A stretch of DNA of 53,722 nucleotides from Streptomyces sp. ADI96-02 (GCF_003846185.1 NZ_ML123034.1:6133786-6187507), one strand, 5' to 3'; shown: positions 35,030 to 43,709, counted from the first letter of the stretch. Notes: generated by a model from the letters alone, not told the origin. A program made the numbers and translations.

Positions 35030-35986
35030 TCATTCCGACACAGCGGTGTAGCGCCCCTCGGGACCGCCCTCGCCCCACGGCTCGTTGCGCTCGGACAGGT
35101 CCACCCGCACGCCGTGCGGCTCCAGGGCCGCGCGGACCCGCTGCTCCACGGGTTCGGTGAGGAAGTGGTGGTGGAGGTCGAGCACGTCGAGGTGGGTCAG
35201 CGGCTGCCCTTCGAGCAGGGCCGCCGCGCCTTCGTCGCCGAGCGTCCCGTTGGACAGGTCGAGCGTCCGCAGCTGGGCGACGACCGGCGCCGACGCCACC
35301 GCGGCGGCGATCTCGTTCTGCACCTCGCTGTTGCGCAGGCCCAGGTGGTCGAGACGGGGGAAGCGCGTACCCGCGAGCAGCGGCGCGAGATCGGCCACGT
35401 CGGTGTCGCCGCCGTAGCCCGACACCCCGAGCCAGAGGTCCAGCCGCTCCAGGGCCGGCAGCTCGCTGTCCAGCACGCCGCGGACCACCTGGACGGGCAG
35501 ACCGCCCGCCTGGATCGTCAGCGCCCGCAGCCGCTCGTGCTTCGTCGGCGGGAAGCACAGGTCGGTGCCTCCGCGCACACCGAGCTCCGTCAGCTGCGGA
35601 AAGGCGGCCAGCAGCGCGGTGACGTCCGACTGCTTGATCCAGGTGATCTCCGCTTCCTCCGCCTCCAGGTCCCCGACGAATATCGCCTCCAGGGAGGTCA
35701 GCCGGCCGGCGGCGGCGATGATGTGGGAGATCGGGACCGAGGAGTCCTCCTCGTACGCCTCACCCCACTGACCGACGATCACAGCGCGCACCCGCGAGGC
35801 GTCGACGGAGTCGAGGAACGCGGCGAACAACCGCTCCCAGCTGAGGTCCGCGTCGTCGCCGTACGGGTCGACGGCGAGACGCCAGGCCACCGCGTCGGCG
35901 GCCGGCCGGGACGCCTCGCCGGTCGAGTGCTGGAAGTCGACGGCCGAAAGGCCCCCGAACTCGTGCAGATGCTGCGCACCGTACAT
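35030..35986 (-). CDS. STM4015 family protein (leucine-rich repeat)
   Basis: A 318-residue cytoplasmic protein whose second half is a run of LRR units (e.g. LRALTIQAGG, LERLDLWLG, LDHLGLRNSE, LRTLDLSNGT, LDVLDLHHH) of the ribonuclease-inhibitor-like type. The first half contains conserved segments VAWRLAVDPYGDD and VIVGQWGEAYEEDSS. LRRs imply a protein-binding or scaffold role. ATG 35986 follows AGGAGCTC. It is the first gene of the cassette STM4015-4014-4013-4012-4011, divergent from a small protein/DUF6745 pair. Confidence 0.88.
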   Translation of the reverse strand: MYGAQHLHEFGGLSAVDFQHSTGEASRPAADAVAWRLAVDPYGDDADLSWERLFAAFLDSVDASRVRAVIVGQWGEAYEEDSSVPISHIIAAAGRLTSLEAIFVGDLEAEEAEITWIKQSDVTALLAAFPQLTELGVRGGTDLCFPPTKHERLRALTIQAGGLPVQVVRGVLDSELPALERLDLWLGVSGYGGDTDVADLAPLLAGTRFPRLDHLGLRNSEVQNEIAAAVASAPVVAQLRTLDLSNGTLGDEGAAALLEGQPLTHLDVLDLHHHFLTEPVEQRVRAALEPHGVRVDLSERNEPWGEGGPEGRYTAVSE

Positions 35987-36043
35987 GGCTCTGAGCTCCT
36001 GATCCTGAGGACGGCTGATGTCCGCAAGGTGTATCAAGCCGCA

Positions 36044-36108
36044 CTGACAACGCCGCGACCGGGCCCTTCGGCAGCGGCCGGACACGCTCCGCGAACGCCC
36101 GTTGTCAG
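36044..36108. promoter_or_regulatory. Mirrored 9-bp motif between the divergent STM4015 and 36173 units
   Basis: CTGACAACG (36044-36052) and its exact complement CGTTGTCAG (36100-36108) stand 47 bases apart, each pointing to its own gene (66 and 73 bases from the starts). On both strands the pattern reads CGTTGTCAG, ten bases, then TA. TTGTCA is close to a -35 hexamer, but the spacing is too short for a standard promoter, so paired activator or repressor sites are at least as likely. Suggests co-regulation of both units. Confidence 0.5.
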
Positions 36109-36172
36109 ACCCTGCCCTTAGCGTCTTTCCCGTGGCCGGCACAGCGGGTGCCGCGACCGAGGGGAGACGTCT

Positions 36173-36499
36173 GTGTACCGGCAGGGCGATGTACTGATCA
36201 TGGCGCTGGAGGAGTCGGCCGTGCCCGCTCCCCACCTGGAGGCGCCGGGTGAACTGCGCGACGGCCGGGGGCGGCTGGTGCTCGCGCTCGGCGAGGTCAC
36301 CGGACACGCCCACGCGGTGCAGGGCCCCGGACGGCTGATCTGCGAGGCGGGCCCGTTCGGACCGATGCTGCTCCACCTCCCGGAGGGCGGCCGGGTCGTC
36401 CACGAGGAGCACGCGGTGATCACGCTCCCGCAGGGCTGGTTCCGGGTGGTCCGCCAGCGGGAGTACGCGCCCGGCGCGATCCGCATCGTCGCGGACTGA
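36173..36499 (+). CDS. Conserved small protein of unknown function
   Basis: A 108-residue beta-rich protein (YRQGDVLIMALEE at the start, then VLALGEVTGHAHAV and LLHLPEGGRVVHEEHAVITLPQGWFRVVRQREY). It has no signal peptide or membrane segment. The conserved GEVTGHAH plus HEEHA histidines give a metal-binding impression, as in cupin-like barrels, but this is a guess. GTG 36173 is preceded by GGGGAG. It is followed, 123 bases on, by a DUF6745 gene with which I recall such proteins often pairing. No function can be assigned. Confidence 0.75.
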   Translation: MYRQGDVLIMALEESAVPAPHLEAPGELRDGRGRLVLALGEVTGHAHAVQGPGRLICEAGPFGPMLLHLPEGGRVVHEEHAVITLPQGWFRVVRQREYAPGAIRIVAD

Positions 36500-36622
36500 G
36501 CCATCCGGGCGGCCTGTCGGGGGACCGGCGGCCCGGACCGACCAGGAGCCGCGGCGCGAGCGGCACGCCGCGGTCGCGGGAACAGAACAACGAACCGAGC
36601 ACGACAGGGGACGGGACAACCG

Positions 36623-37624
36623 ATGCAGCACGTGAATTCCTGGCGGGACGTGGCGGCGGCGACCGGGGCGGCGGACCGTACGGCCGCCGAGGAAGGAGTT
36701 CGGCGCGCCTACCGCGCCGCTGGCCTCGCCGAGCCGGAGCGGATTCTCTGGGCCGGGTCGCCCCGCGCGGCCGTCGAGATCGTGGAGAAGCTCACCGACG
36801 CCGGACGATCGGTGCGCGAAGAAGTCCGCACACGCCCCTGGGCCGAGGAACGCCGCCGTACGCACTACGAGTTGGGCCCGGCCGGCTGGTCCGCGCTCTG
36901 GTCCGCCACGGGGGCGCGGCTGTGGGAGACCACGGCGGCGCTCGCCGAGCGGATACGGGCGGGCGTGGTCGCCGACCTGGCATCGCGGCCCGAGGACGAG
37001 GGCACGATCCGCCTGCTCCTCCTGGACGCGGTGCTGGGCCAGCACGACGCCGCCTGGCTCGCCGCGTTCGACGGGCGCGGAGACCGGCTGGCGGGCCTGG
37101 GCGAGGTGGCGCGCAACGCCGGCTGGTGGTGGCCGTACGAGCACGCGGCGGTGATCAGCGAGCGGCCGGCCGTCCTGCACCGCGACGAGGCGGGCCGCCT
37201 CGACCACGGCGACGGTCCGGCGCTGTCCTGGGCGGACGGGTTCGCGCTCCACGCCTGGCGCGGCATGCCGGTCCCCGCCGAGTTCCTGGCCGAGCTGGCC
37301 TCTCTCACCCCGGCCCGCATACGCGAGGAGGAGAACGCGGAGCTGCGCCGCGTGATGCTGGAGTACTACGGATACGACCGCTACCTCACGGAGTCGGGTG
37401 CCGAGCCCGTCCACCGCGACGAGACGGGCGTCCTCTGGCGCATCGCACTCGACGGGGACGAGGACGTGGTGATGGTCGAGGTCGTCAACTCCACCGCCGA
37501 GCCGGACGGCACGTACCGGACGTACTGGCTCCGTGTGCCGCCCTCGACGAGCACAGCGAAGGACGGGGTCGCCTGGACGTTCGGCCTGGACGGCGCCGCC
37601 TACAGCCCGCTGCGCCAGACCTGA
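36623..37624 (+). CDS. DUF6745 domain-containing protein
   Basis: A 333-residue cytoplasmic protein that I recognise as DUF6745-like: the C-terminal half contains NAGWWWPYEHAAVISERP, RDEAGRLDHGDGPALSW and FALHAWRGMPVPAEF, and later a short strand-rich domain (MVEVVNSTAEPDGTYRTYWLRVPP). It has no known enzymatic motif. ATG 36623 is preceded by GACAGGGGACGGGACAACCG. It forms a unit with the 36173 gene, divergent from the STM4011-4015 cassette and sharing a mirrored promoter motif with it. It may be functionally linked to the cassette, but the sequence alone does not prove it. Confidence 0.8.
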   Translation: MQHVNSWRDVAAATGAADRTAAEEGVRRAYRAAGLAEPERILWAGSPRAAVEIVEKLTDAGRSVREEVRTRPWAEERRRTHYELGPAGWSALWSATGARLWETTAALAERIRAGVVADLASRPEDEGTIRLLLLDAVLGQHDAAWLAAFDGRGDRLAGLGEVARNAGWWWPYEHAAVISERPAVLHRDEAGRLDHGDGPALSWADGFALHAWRGMPVPAEFLAELASLTPARIREEENAELRRVMLEYYGYDRYLTESGAEPVHRDETGVLWRIALDGDEDVVMVEVVNSTAEPDGTYRTYWLRVPPSTSTAKDGVAWTFGLDGAAYSPLRQT

Positions 37625-37645
37625 GGTCCCGGTTGCGACAAGCTG

Positions 37646-38257
37646 TCAGGCGGTCAACGCGGTCTGGTCGACGCCCAGTTCACGGGCAAGCGCCTCATCG
37701 GCCCAGCGCAGCATCGTGGCCCGGGGGAGGGGGCCCGCGTACGACGTCATCTGCACGGCCAGACCGTCCAGCAGGGCGGTCAGCCGCCAGGCCGCCGACA
37801 CGGCGTCGTCGCAGGCGAACTCGCCCGCGGCGACTCCCTCCTCGATGACCTCGGCCAGCTCCGCCTTCCACCGCCGGTCGAGCGCGCCGGCGACCTCGCG
37901 CAGCGCGGGCTCGCGCAGGGAGGCGGCCCAGCCCTCGATCCACAGCCGCCATCCCTCGGCCCGCCCGCTCGGGGCGTACCACCGCACGGCGGCGCGCAGC
38001 CGCCGCAGAGCGGTGGTGCGGCGGGCCAGCAGCTTGCGCAGATGGGCCAGGTCCACCTCGGCGGCGTACGCGAAGGCGGCGGAGACGAGCTTCTCCTTCG
38101 TCGAGAAGTGGTACAGCACCAGAGCATTGCTCACGCCCAGCGCCGAGGCGACATCGGCGATCCGGACGGAGGAGACGCCCCGCACCTCGATCTGCTCGAC
38201 CGCCGCGCGCAGCAGTTCCTCACGCCGCTCCGCCACGTTCAACCGCACTCTTGCCAC
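37646..38257 (-). CDS. TetR/AcrR family transcriptional regulator
   Basis: A 203-residue regulator with an N-terminal TetR HTH (SSVRIADVASALGVSNALVLYHFSTKEKLVSAAFAYA, about 28-65). The C-terminal ligand and dimer domain resembles BetI/TetR_C_6 (WLWIEGW-like RLWIEGWAASLREPALREV). The start is GTG 38257. It is convergent with the DUF6745 gene and divergent from the F420/PPOX oxidoreductase gene 150 bases away, which is a likely target. Confidence 0.92.
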   Translation of the reverse strand: MARVRLNVAERREELLRAAVEQIEVRGVSSVRIADVASALGVSNALVLYHFSTKEKLVSAAFAYAAEVDLAHLRKLLARRTTALRRLRAAVRWYAPSGRAEGWRLWIEGWAASLREPALREVAGALDRRWKAELAEVIEEGVAAGEFACDDAVSAAWRLTALLDGLAVQMTSYAGPLPRATMLRWADEALARELGVDQTALTA

Positions 38258-38410
38258 CCGGTCACCCTAAGGGCTGTCCCGCCGTGCGGGCCGGTCCGGG
38301 CGCGAACGCGGAGCGGCCACCGGCCCGGCACAGCCCGGCCGCCGGGAGGGCGGGCGGCCCCGTGCCGGGCGGAGCGGAATCCTCCGGTGAACGGGAACGT
38401 TGGATCCTGC

Positions 38411-38851
38411 ATGACGTCTTTCGCACCGGCACAGGAAGCGCTGCTGCGCCTCATCGGCGAGCACGACGGTGGAGTACTGGTCACCCTGAAGAAGGACGGC
38501 CGGCCACAGCTGTCCAATGTCACCCACGCCTACGACCCGGACGAACACGTGATCCGGGTGTCGATCACCGAGGACCGGGCCAAGACGCGCAACCTGCGGC
38601 GCGATCCCCGCGCCAGTTACCACGTCACCAGCGCCGACCGCTGGGCCTGGACCGTCGCCGAGGGCACCGCCGAGCTGACCCCGCCCGCGGCGGAACCGGA
38701 CGACGCCACGGTGGACGCGCTGATCGCTCTGTACCGCGAGGTCGCGGGCGAGCACCCCGACTGGGACGACTACCGGCGGACCATGGTGCGGGACCGCAGG
38801 GTCGTGCTCACGCTCCGTATCGAACACGTCTACGGACAGCCGCGTGGCTGA
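38411..38851 (+). CDS. PPOX class F420-dependent oxidoreductase
   Basis: A 146-residue split-barrel flavin/deazaflavin-binding protein. TLKKDGRPQLSNVTHAYD starts the barrel, ITEDRAKTRNLRRDPRASYHV binds cofactor phosphate, and WAWTVAEGTAEL follows. Short proteins of this type in actinobacteria use F420 or FMN to reduce small molecules. ATG 38411 is the first good start after the TetR divergent region. Presumably controlled by that TetR protein; substrate unknown. Confidence 0.92.
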   Translation: MTSFAPAQEALLRLIGEHDGGVLVTLKKDGRPQLSNVTHAYDPDEHVIRVSITEDRAKTRNLRRDPRASYHVTSADRWAWTVAEGTAELTPPAAEPDDATVDALIALYREVAGEHPDWDDYRRTMVRDRRVVLTLRIEHVYGQPRG

Positions 38852-39012
38852 CGCGCACCCTTGAGCCGCCCGGTCCGGGCCCCCGACACCCCCAGAGCCG
38901 TGGCCGGACGCCGTCGCGGCCCCGGGGATCGATGCCCCGTTCACCGCCCTCTTCTCGCGATGTCGTACAGCCCGACCATAATGAAACGACACCGACTCCC
39001 CCAGGAGATGCT

Positions 39013-40212
39013 GTGACCGGCGCCGACCACCTGCTTTCCCTCCGTACGAAACTGCGTTCGATGCGTTCCGAGTCTTTCGGCGCCGATCCCGCCGGAGCCC
39101 GGATGGAGCGCATCCGCCGCTCGCCGAACTTCGAGGACGGGGTGTTCCAGAACCCGGTAGGCGCCCGCACCAGGCCCTCCGGGTCCACGCTGGAGTTCGC
39201 CAAGGTCTACTTCCACAAGGAGCAGCGCGCCCGCCGGGCACCGAAGGGCACCGTGCCGGTGCACGGCACGACCCTGGCCGACCTGGCCGCCCCGCCCGCC
39301 TCCGGGCTGCGGCTGACCTGGATGGGGCATTCCAGTGTCCTCGCCGAGATCGACGGCCGCCGCGTCCTGTTCGACCCGGTCTGGGGTGAGCGCTGTTCCC
39401 CGTTCCCCTTCGCCGGCCCCAAGCGCCTGCACCCCGTGCCGCTGCCGCTGGCCGCGCTCGGACCCGTCGACGTGGTGGTGATCTCCCACGACCACTACGA
39501 CCACCTGGACATGCCGACGATCCGCGCCCTGGCCGGCACGGACACCGTCTTCGCCGTGCCGCTCGGCGTCGGCGCCCACCTGGAGCGCTGGGGCGTGAGC
39601 CCCGACCGGATGCACGAGCTCGACTGGAACGAGACCGCGCGGGTCGCCGGGATCAGCCTCACCGCCACTCCGGCCCGCCACTTCTGCGGCCGTGGCCTCC
39701 GTAACCAGCAGCACACCCTGTGGGCGTCCTGGGCCGTGACGGGCCCGGAGCACCGGATCTACCACAGCGGCGACACCGGCTACTTCCCGGGCTTCCGGGA
39801 CATCGGCACCGAGCACGGCCCCTTCGACGCCACCATGATTCAGATCGGCGCCTACTCGGAGTACTGGCCGGACATCCATATGACACCGGCCGAGGGCATG
39901 CGCGCCCACCTCGACCTCCAGGGCGGGAAGCCGCACGGCGTGCTGCTGCCGATCCACTGGGGGACGTTCAACCTCGCTCCGCACGCGTGGGCGGAGCCGG
40001 GCGAGTGGACGAGGTATGAGGCCGAGGAGGCAGGCCAGGCGGTGGCGCTGCCTCGTCCCGGCGAGCCGTTCGAGCCGGCGGCGACACTGCCGACCGAGCC
40101 GTGGTGGCGCGAGGCGTCCCGGCCGATCGCGCACCCGTGGCGGCGTCCGCGGGGCGCGGAGGGCGTGGCTGAGACGAGCAGGGGCGATATGGACCTCGCA
40201 GGCGAGCGGTGA
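39013..40212 (+). CDS. Metallo-beta-lactamase-fold hydrolase (NAPE-PLD/UlaG-like)
   Basis: A 399-residue MBL-fold protein. The metal-binding motif is H159-D-H161-Y-D163-H164 (ISHDHYDHLD), with TWMGHSS (H106) before it and later TPARHFCGRG and HSGDTGYF. This arrangement and length match the NAPE-phospholipase-D/YP-type hydrolases (Zn-dependent phosphodiesterase-like). The start GTG 39013 has AGGAG 7 bases upstream. There is no signal peptide. Substrate unknown; a lipid or cyclic-phosphate ester is possible. Confidence 0.92.
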   Translation: MTGADHLLSLRTKLRSMRSESFGADPAGARMERIRRSPNFEDGVFQNPVGARTRPSGSTLEFAKVYFHKEQRARRAPKGTVPVHGTTLADLAAPPASGLRLTWMGHSSVLAEIDGRRVLFDPVWGERCSPFPFAGPKRLHPVPLPLAALGPVDVVVISHDHYDHLDMPTIRALAGTDTVFAVPLGVGAHLERWGVSPDRMHELDWNETARVAGISLTATPARHFCGRGLRNQQHTLWASWAVTGPEHRIYHSGDTGYFPGFRDIGTEHGPFDATMIQIGAYSEYWPDIHMTPAEGMRAHLDLQGGKPHGVLLPIHWGTFNLAPHAWAEPGEWTRYEAEEAGQAVALPRPGEPFEPAATLPTEPWWREASRPIAHPWRRPRGAEGVAETSRGDMDLAGER

Positions 40213-40641
40213 TATCGGTCGCGGATCAGCTTGGGGAGGGCGTCCGGATGCTTGGACGCCTCTCGGCTGAGGAACTGGACCGTTGGCCAGTGCTGTGCGC
40301 GGCCGATCACGACCGGCGCTGCGCCCGGTCCGGGTACCGGGGCAACCAGGACTCCGAAGCGCCAGTCGCTGGTGCTGACCCACCTGGCCGGACCGGGTGC
40401 CGACTCGTCCGGGATGCGGTTCGCGGTGGCACGGATGCAAGGCCGCGACCGTCGTAGCCGTCGGCGGTCAGCCGACGCCGAGGGCCGCGGCGACCACGGG
40501 GACGGGCGGCCCGCCGGTTCCCCCGCTTCGGGCGGATATCCGAAGCGGGGGCGTCGTCGAGCGGAAGCGGTCGGGCGGGATCTCCGGCGATCTCGGCAGG
40601 TGGCCGGCGACGCCGCAAGGAGGAGGGATTGTCGGAGGGTC
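40213..40641. other. Gap between convergent genes, no gene seen
   Basis: A region of 429 bases between the MBL-fold gene and the PI-PLC-like gene. Apart from the hairpin at 40520-40551 I find no reading frame with both plausible protein sequence and start site. Confidence 0.5.
40520..40551. terminator. Perfect 12-bp hairpin between convergent genes
   Basis: CCCCCGCTTCGG (40520-40531) pairs exactly with CCGAAGCGGGGG (40540-40551) across an 8-base loop. It lies about 90 bases beyond the stop of the PI-PLC-like gene (minus strand) and 308 bases beyond the MBL gene; it probably terminates the former and possibly both. Confidence 0.65.
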
Positions 40642-41757
40642 TCAGTCCCGCGCGTTGAGCTCGGCGACGATCGAGGCCGGGGAGTGGCCGCTGCCGTCGG
40701 ACACCTTGTGGAAGTCGACCGAGACGAAGTTCGGGTCGCGTCCGCCTGCCGCCGGGCGGCACTGTTGGTTGATGCGGTCCCGGAGCTTGGTCCCGTTGTC
40801 GAGGGCGGCGTTGATGACGGTGGGCACGTTGCGCTGGTGGCTCATGGTGAAGAGCCGGCGGAATCCCGGTTCCTGACGGTCCAGCGGCACGTCGGACCAC
40901 CGGCTGACGCAGGAGACGTCGTTGCCGAGGTCGCCGAGGCTCCAGAAGTTGCTGACGGTCCAGGCTTTGTCGTACATGACGCCCAGGTCCTCACGGTCGG
41001 GCTCGTCGCTGAAGATCAGCAGGCGCTTCCCGGACTCGACGAGGTTGGTCATCTTTGGCCACCCCTGCTGGCGCACGTTCCACGCGTCGGGGCGGAAGAG
41101 GAGTTGGTCGAGACCGCGTACCCGGCCGAGCGAGTTCCCCAACTGCTGGGCGCTGACGTAGTCCTCCAGGAAGATCGTCACCACCTCCTGCGGATTCTCC
41201 GCGAGGAAGTCCACCACGGTCTGCATGCTGCTCTGGAAGGACTGCCGAGGCAGAGCGTAGGTGACCCCGGCGAAAGTCTTGCACTCGCCGTGGCAGAGGT
41301 AGACGTCGCTCGGGTAGCAGTCGCTGCCGAGGCTGATCGCGCAGAGAAACCTGCTGCGCTCGTACCAGTGGGTGTCCAGGCTCAGGGAGCGCACCCCGTT
41401 GTCGAGCTGGTGGCGTATGGACTCGGACTGGGCGACCGAACTCCAGCGAGAGTCCTCGTAGTTGGTGAAGGCATTGTGAGTGCCGAGAAAGGAGACCTCG
41501 TCGAGTCGCCGGTCGCCCCAGCGGGCTCGCGCCTGCGCCACAGCGGCACCAGCGGCAGGGGCGGCAGCGACGGCGGTGGCGGATACGGGGGGCGGTGCGG
41601 CGCTCGCCAGGGCCGGTGTTCCCAAGAGACTCAGCAGAAGGAGGAAAACGACGGAGAACCGTCCGGTTCTCCGTGAGCCCGCGGTCCCGGCTGGGCGCGG
41701 CGCGAACCGTGGGACAGAGCCGAGAGCCTTCCTGAATGACATGCTCATGTTCGACAT
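40642..41757 (-). CDS. Secreted phosphatidylinositol-specific phospholipase C domain protein
   Basis: A protein of about 371 residues with an N-terminal signal peptide (basic RRTGRF, hydrophobic core, cleavage near ASA-A about residue 53). The PI-PLC X-like barrel begins SFLGTHNAFTNYED (H94), with LSLDTHWYERSRF and VVTIFLEDYV following as catalytic or structural strands. Six cysteines (e.g. CAISLGSDCYPSD, CHGEC) suggest disulfides outside the cell. Three clustered ATGs (41757, 41748, 41742) may serve as start; no strong ribosome site separates them. Likely a secreted phosphodiesterase acting on phosphoinositides or similar glycerophosphodiesters. Confidence 0.87.
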   Translation of the reverse strand: MSNMSMSFRKALGSVPRFAPRPAGTAGSRRTGRFSVVFLLLLSLLGTPALASAAPPPVSATAVAAAPAAGAAVAQARARWGDRRLDEVSFLGTHNAFTNYEDSRWSSVAQSESIRHQLDNGVRSLSLDTHWYERSRFLCAISLGSDCYPSDVYLCHGECKTFAGVTYALPRQSFQSSMQTVVDFLAENPQEVVTIFLEDYVSAQQLGNSLGRVRGLDQLLFRPDAWNVRQQGWPKMTNLVESGKRLLIFSDEPDREDLGVMYDKAWTVSNFWSLGDLGNDVSCVSRWSDVPLDRQEPGFRRLFTMSHQRNVPTVINAALDNGTKLRDRINQQCRPAAGGRDPNFVSVDFHKVSDGSGHSPASIVAELNARD

Positions 41758-41810
41758 GGGCGGGAGCATAGCGCGAAGGCCAGGGAGCCAGGCGGCTCGC
41801 GCGGCTTTGG

Positions 41811-41999
41811 GTGGAGTCCGCACCGAAACTCGGCCCGGCAGAGACAGCCGGCGTCCGCCTGGCTCCCCTGCGGCCCCAGCAGTGGAATCATCTGAAGCCC
41901 GGCGACGTGATCACCATGCACGAGGTCCAACCCGCCGCAGGCATCGCCGAAATCACCGAGATCACCGAGATCACCGAGATCCTGCCACCTCGCGCCTGA
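41811..41999 (+). CDS. Small ORF, possible fragment of an EF-Tu-domain-like protein
   Basis: A 62-codon ORF whose middle reads RPQQWNHLKPGDVITMHE, reminiscent of a short beta-barrel domain (EF-Tu domain 2-like) seen in Streptomyces hypothetical proteins. It ends with AEITEITEITEIL, encoded by a 9-base tandem repeat. No ribosome site is evident, and the start may have been lost. It lies next to a decayed integrase, so it is probably a remnant. Confidence 0.35.
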   Translation: MESAPKLGPAETAGVRLAPLRPQQWNHLKPGDVITMHEVQPAAGIAEITEITEITEILPPRA

Positions 42000-42041
42000 G
42001 GCCATTGGGCGGCCAGGCGCGAAGGCCGCCGTCGGACAGCG

Positions 42042-43085
42042 TCAGCGGCCGTCAGGGTGCTCGGTAAACCAGCCGGCGCTGGGGCGGAGGTCCGGCATCC
42101 CGAGGTGGACGGTCGTGTGCCGGGCCGCGAGGTCATGCATGGCGGCAAGCTTGCTGCTCGACGGCGGCGAAGCCGGCCTGGATCGCCGCGACCTCGCCGA
42201 GCCTCCTGTTCTTCGGCCTCCCGGAGCCGGTCGAGCAGGTTGACGTGGATCTCCTCCGGTCGGGGCGTCCGCACGGGGGCGGATCGCAGGACGAAGCAGC
42301 GGATGCGGGCGTACTCGTGGACGCACAGGGCGTCGAAGTCACGTGCGCAGACGCCCAACGCAACCTTCCGCAGCTCGAAGTGGGCCAGGAAGTCCCGCCA
42401 CTCCTGCGCGGTGGGCTCTTCGTACTCGCGGCGGACCGCAACGACCTGCTGCGGGCGATGAAGGCCCGATGGTGGTTGATGACGTCCTCCGGGTAGATGG
42501 AGGCGTACCCGATCGTGGTGTCGACCGCCTGGTGACCGCGGATGCGGGCGGCAATGTGCGCGGGCAGGCCGGAGCGTAGGGCCGCGGAAACGAAGATTCG
42601 CCGGAAGTCGAGCGGGGTGCGGCGCAACGGCTCGCTGTCGGGGCCCGTCAACCGCTTGCCGCCAGGGCGTCATCGAGGCAGATGCAGACGTGTTCGCGCG
42701 GGATGGCACGGTCTTCCGATCCGTAACGGCGCTGGAAGAGGAACGGCATCGGTGCACTCCAGATCCGTTCGAGGGCGACATGGGCGGAGACGAGCGGCGT
42801 AGCCTGCCGGCCGGGCCGGACACGCTGGATGATCGCGGTCAGGGCTCGCCGAGTTCTGGGGAGACCAGCGGCAGCCCCTCCTGGTCGAGCTTGGACGGAG
42901 CGACCTGGAGCATGGGGACGATCTCGCCGGTGGTCGGCAGTCGGTGGGCGACGAGCTGCGGTGGGCCAACTCCACGGCCTCTTCGACCCGCATGCCGGTG
43001 TGGCGGAGACTTCGACGACGGCCCGGACCCAGAAGGCGCGTTCCTCCTCCACGGTCACTGTCGCGGTTCGGGGCAGGGTTCCATC
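42042..43085 (-). pseudogene. Decayed tyrosine site-specific integrase
   Basis: Reading the minus strand across at least four frameshifts gives a continuous Streptomyces-type integrase C-terminal half: EEERAFWVRAVVEV, RHTGMRVEEAVELAHR (catalytic Arg region), PFLFQRRYGSEDRAIP, TPLDFRRIFVSAALRSG, GHQAVDTTIGYASIYPEDV (His and Tyr nucleophile), then the Cys/His tail CARDFDALCVHEYARIRC. The usual HxxR motif reads LDFR, so the catalytic His is also lost. The N-terminal half is absent. It marks an old integrative element. Frameshifts could in part be assembly errors, but the missing N-terminus and His argue for real decay. Confidence 0.75.
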
Positions 43086-43482
43086 TCACCGGGAATTCCC
43101 TTTACGCCAACGACTCACACCCGATGACCGGCAGGGGATCGGAGCTGGAGCGGGTGGGCTGAGGTGTCGTCATCACGTGATCATCGCCGGTCGGCCCGTC
43201 CGCGCGACCTCCGCCGGCCGACGGTCGCCCTTCGCTGTCCGGTACCGGTCGGCCGGTCCCCGGCGGGCTCGCGCCGCTGGTTCGGGCCCCTCAGCGGCTT
43301 CCTGCCGAACCGGCCGCCGGCCCTTCACCTCGACCCGATCCGGCCAACAGGTCACTTCACGTCATGATCCGGTAACTGGAGGGCGTGGCCTGGGGATTCG
43401 GGATACACAAGGGGGCTGTGAGGCCCGCCGGCGTACCGGCCGGGCGGTGGCGGGCGAGGTCTGAACCGGGGGCTGGGACGGG
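43086..43482. other. Gap upstream of the integrase remnant, no gene seen
   Basis: About 400 bases where the integrase N-terminal half would be expected. I find no integrase-like reading in any frame and no other plausible gene; a GC-rich stretch lacking clear codon bias. Confidence 0.45.
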
Positions 43483-43692
43483 ATGCTGACGATTAATCCG
43501 GGGCTACTGCCGGCCGTCATCCTCCTCTTCCGGCTGCGCTACCGCGGGCAGGCCCGCAGTCGGTACGACCAGAGGCTGACCGCCGTCATCGTGCTCGCCC
43601 TGGGCGTGGTCATCGCTCCCACCCCGGTGGGCGAGGGGATCCTCAGCCTCCTTGGCCGGCTCGCCTCCAGCATCTCCGAATCCGGCCGCTGA
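43483..43692 (+). CDS. Small membrane protein paired with Mrr-like nuclease
   Basis: A 69-residue protein with two hydrophobic helices (PGLLPAVILLF and LTAVIVLALGVVIAP) and a short basic loop between them (RYRGQARSRYDQR). The start ATG 43483 has GGGACGGG just before it. It ends 17 bases before the membrane-anchored nuclease gene and is presumably co-translated with it. Such small partners are frequent on Streptomyces integrative elements; function unknown. Confidence 0.7.
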   Translation: MLTINPGLLPAVILLFRLRYRGQARSRYDQRLTAVIVLALGVVIAPTPVGEGILSLLGRLASSISESGR

Positions 43693-43709
43693 CAACTGGA
43701 GCGCCCTCG

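Noticed and set aside
39852..40310. Minus-strand frame over the MBL gene end and the following gap, considered as a transposase tail
   Set aside because: Most of it overlaps the well-supported MBL coding sequence, and the remaining part has no recognisable transposase motif.
40307..40900. 197-codon minus-strand frame before the PI-PLC-like gene's end
   Set aside because: Overlaps the PI-PLC coding region in another frame, Arg/Pro-rich, no domain or ribosome site.
41940..41980. Short tandem repeat (ATCACCGAG units) as a possible CRISPR or operator array
   Set aside because: Only three 9-base units without spacers; simple slippage within a small ORF. No CRISPR array exists in the window.
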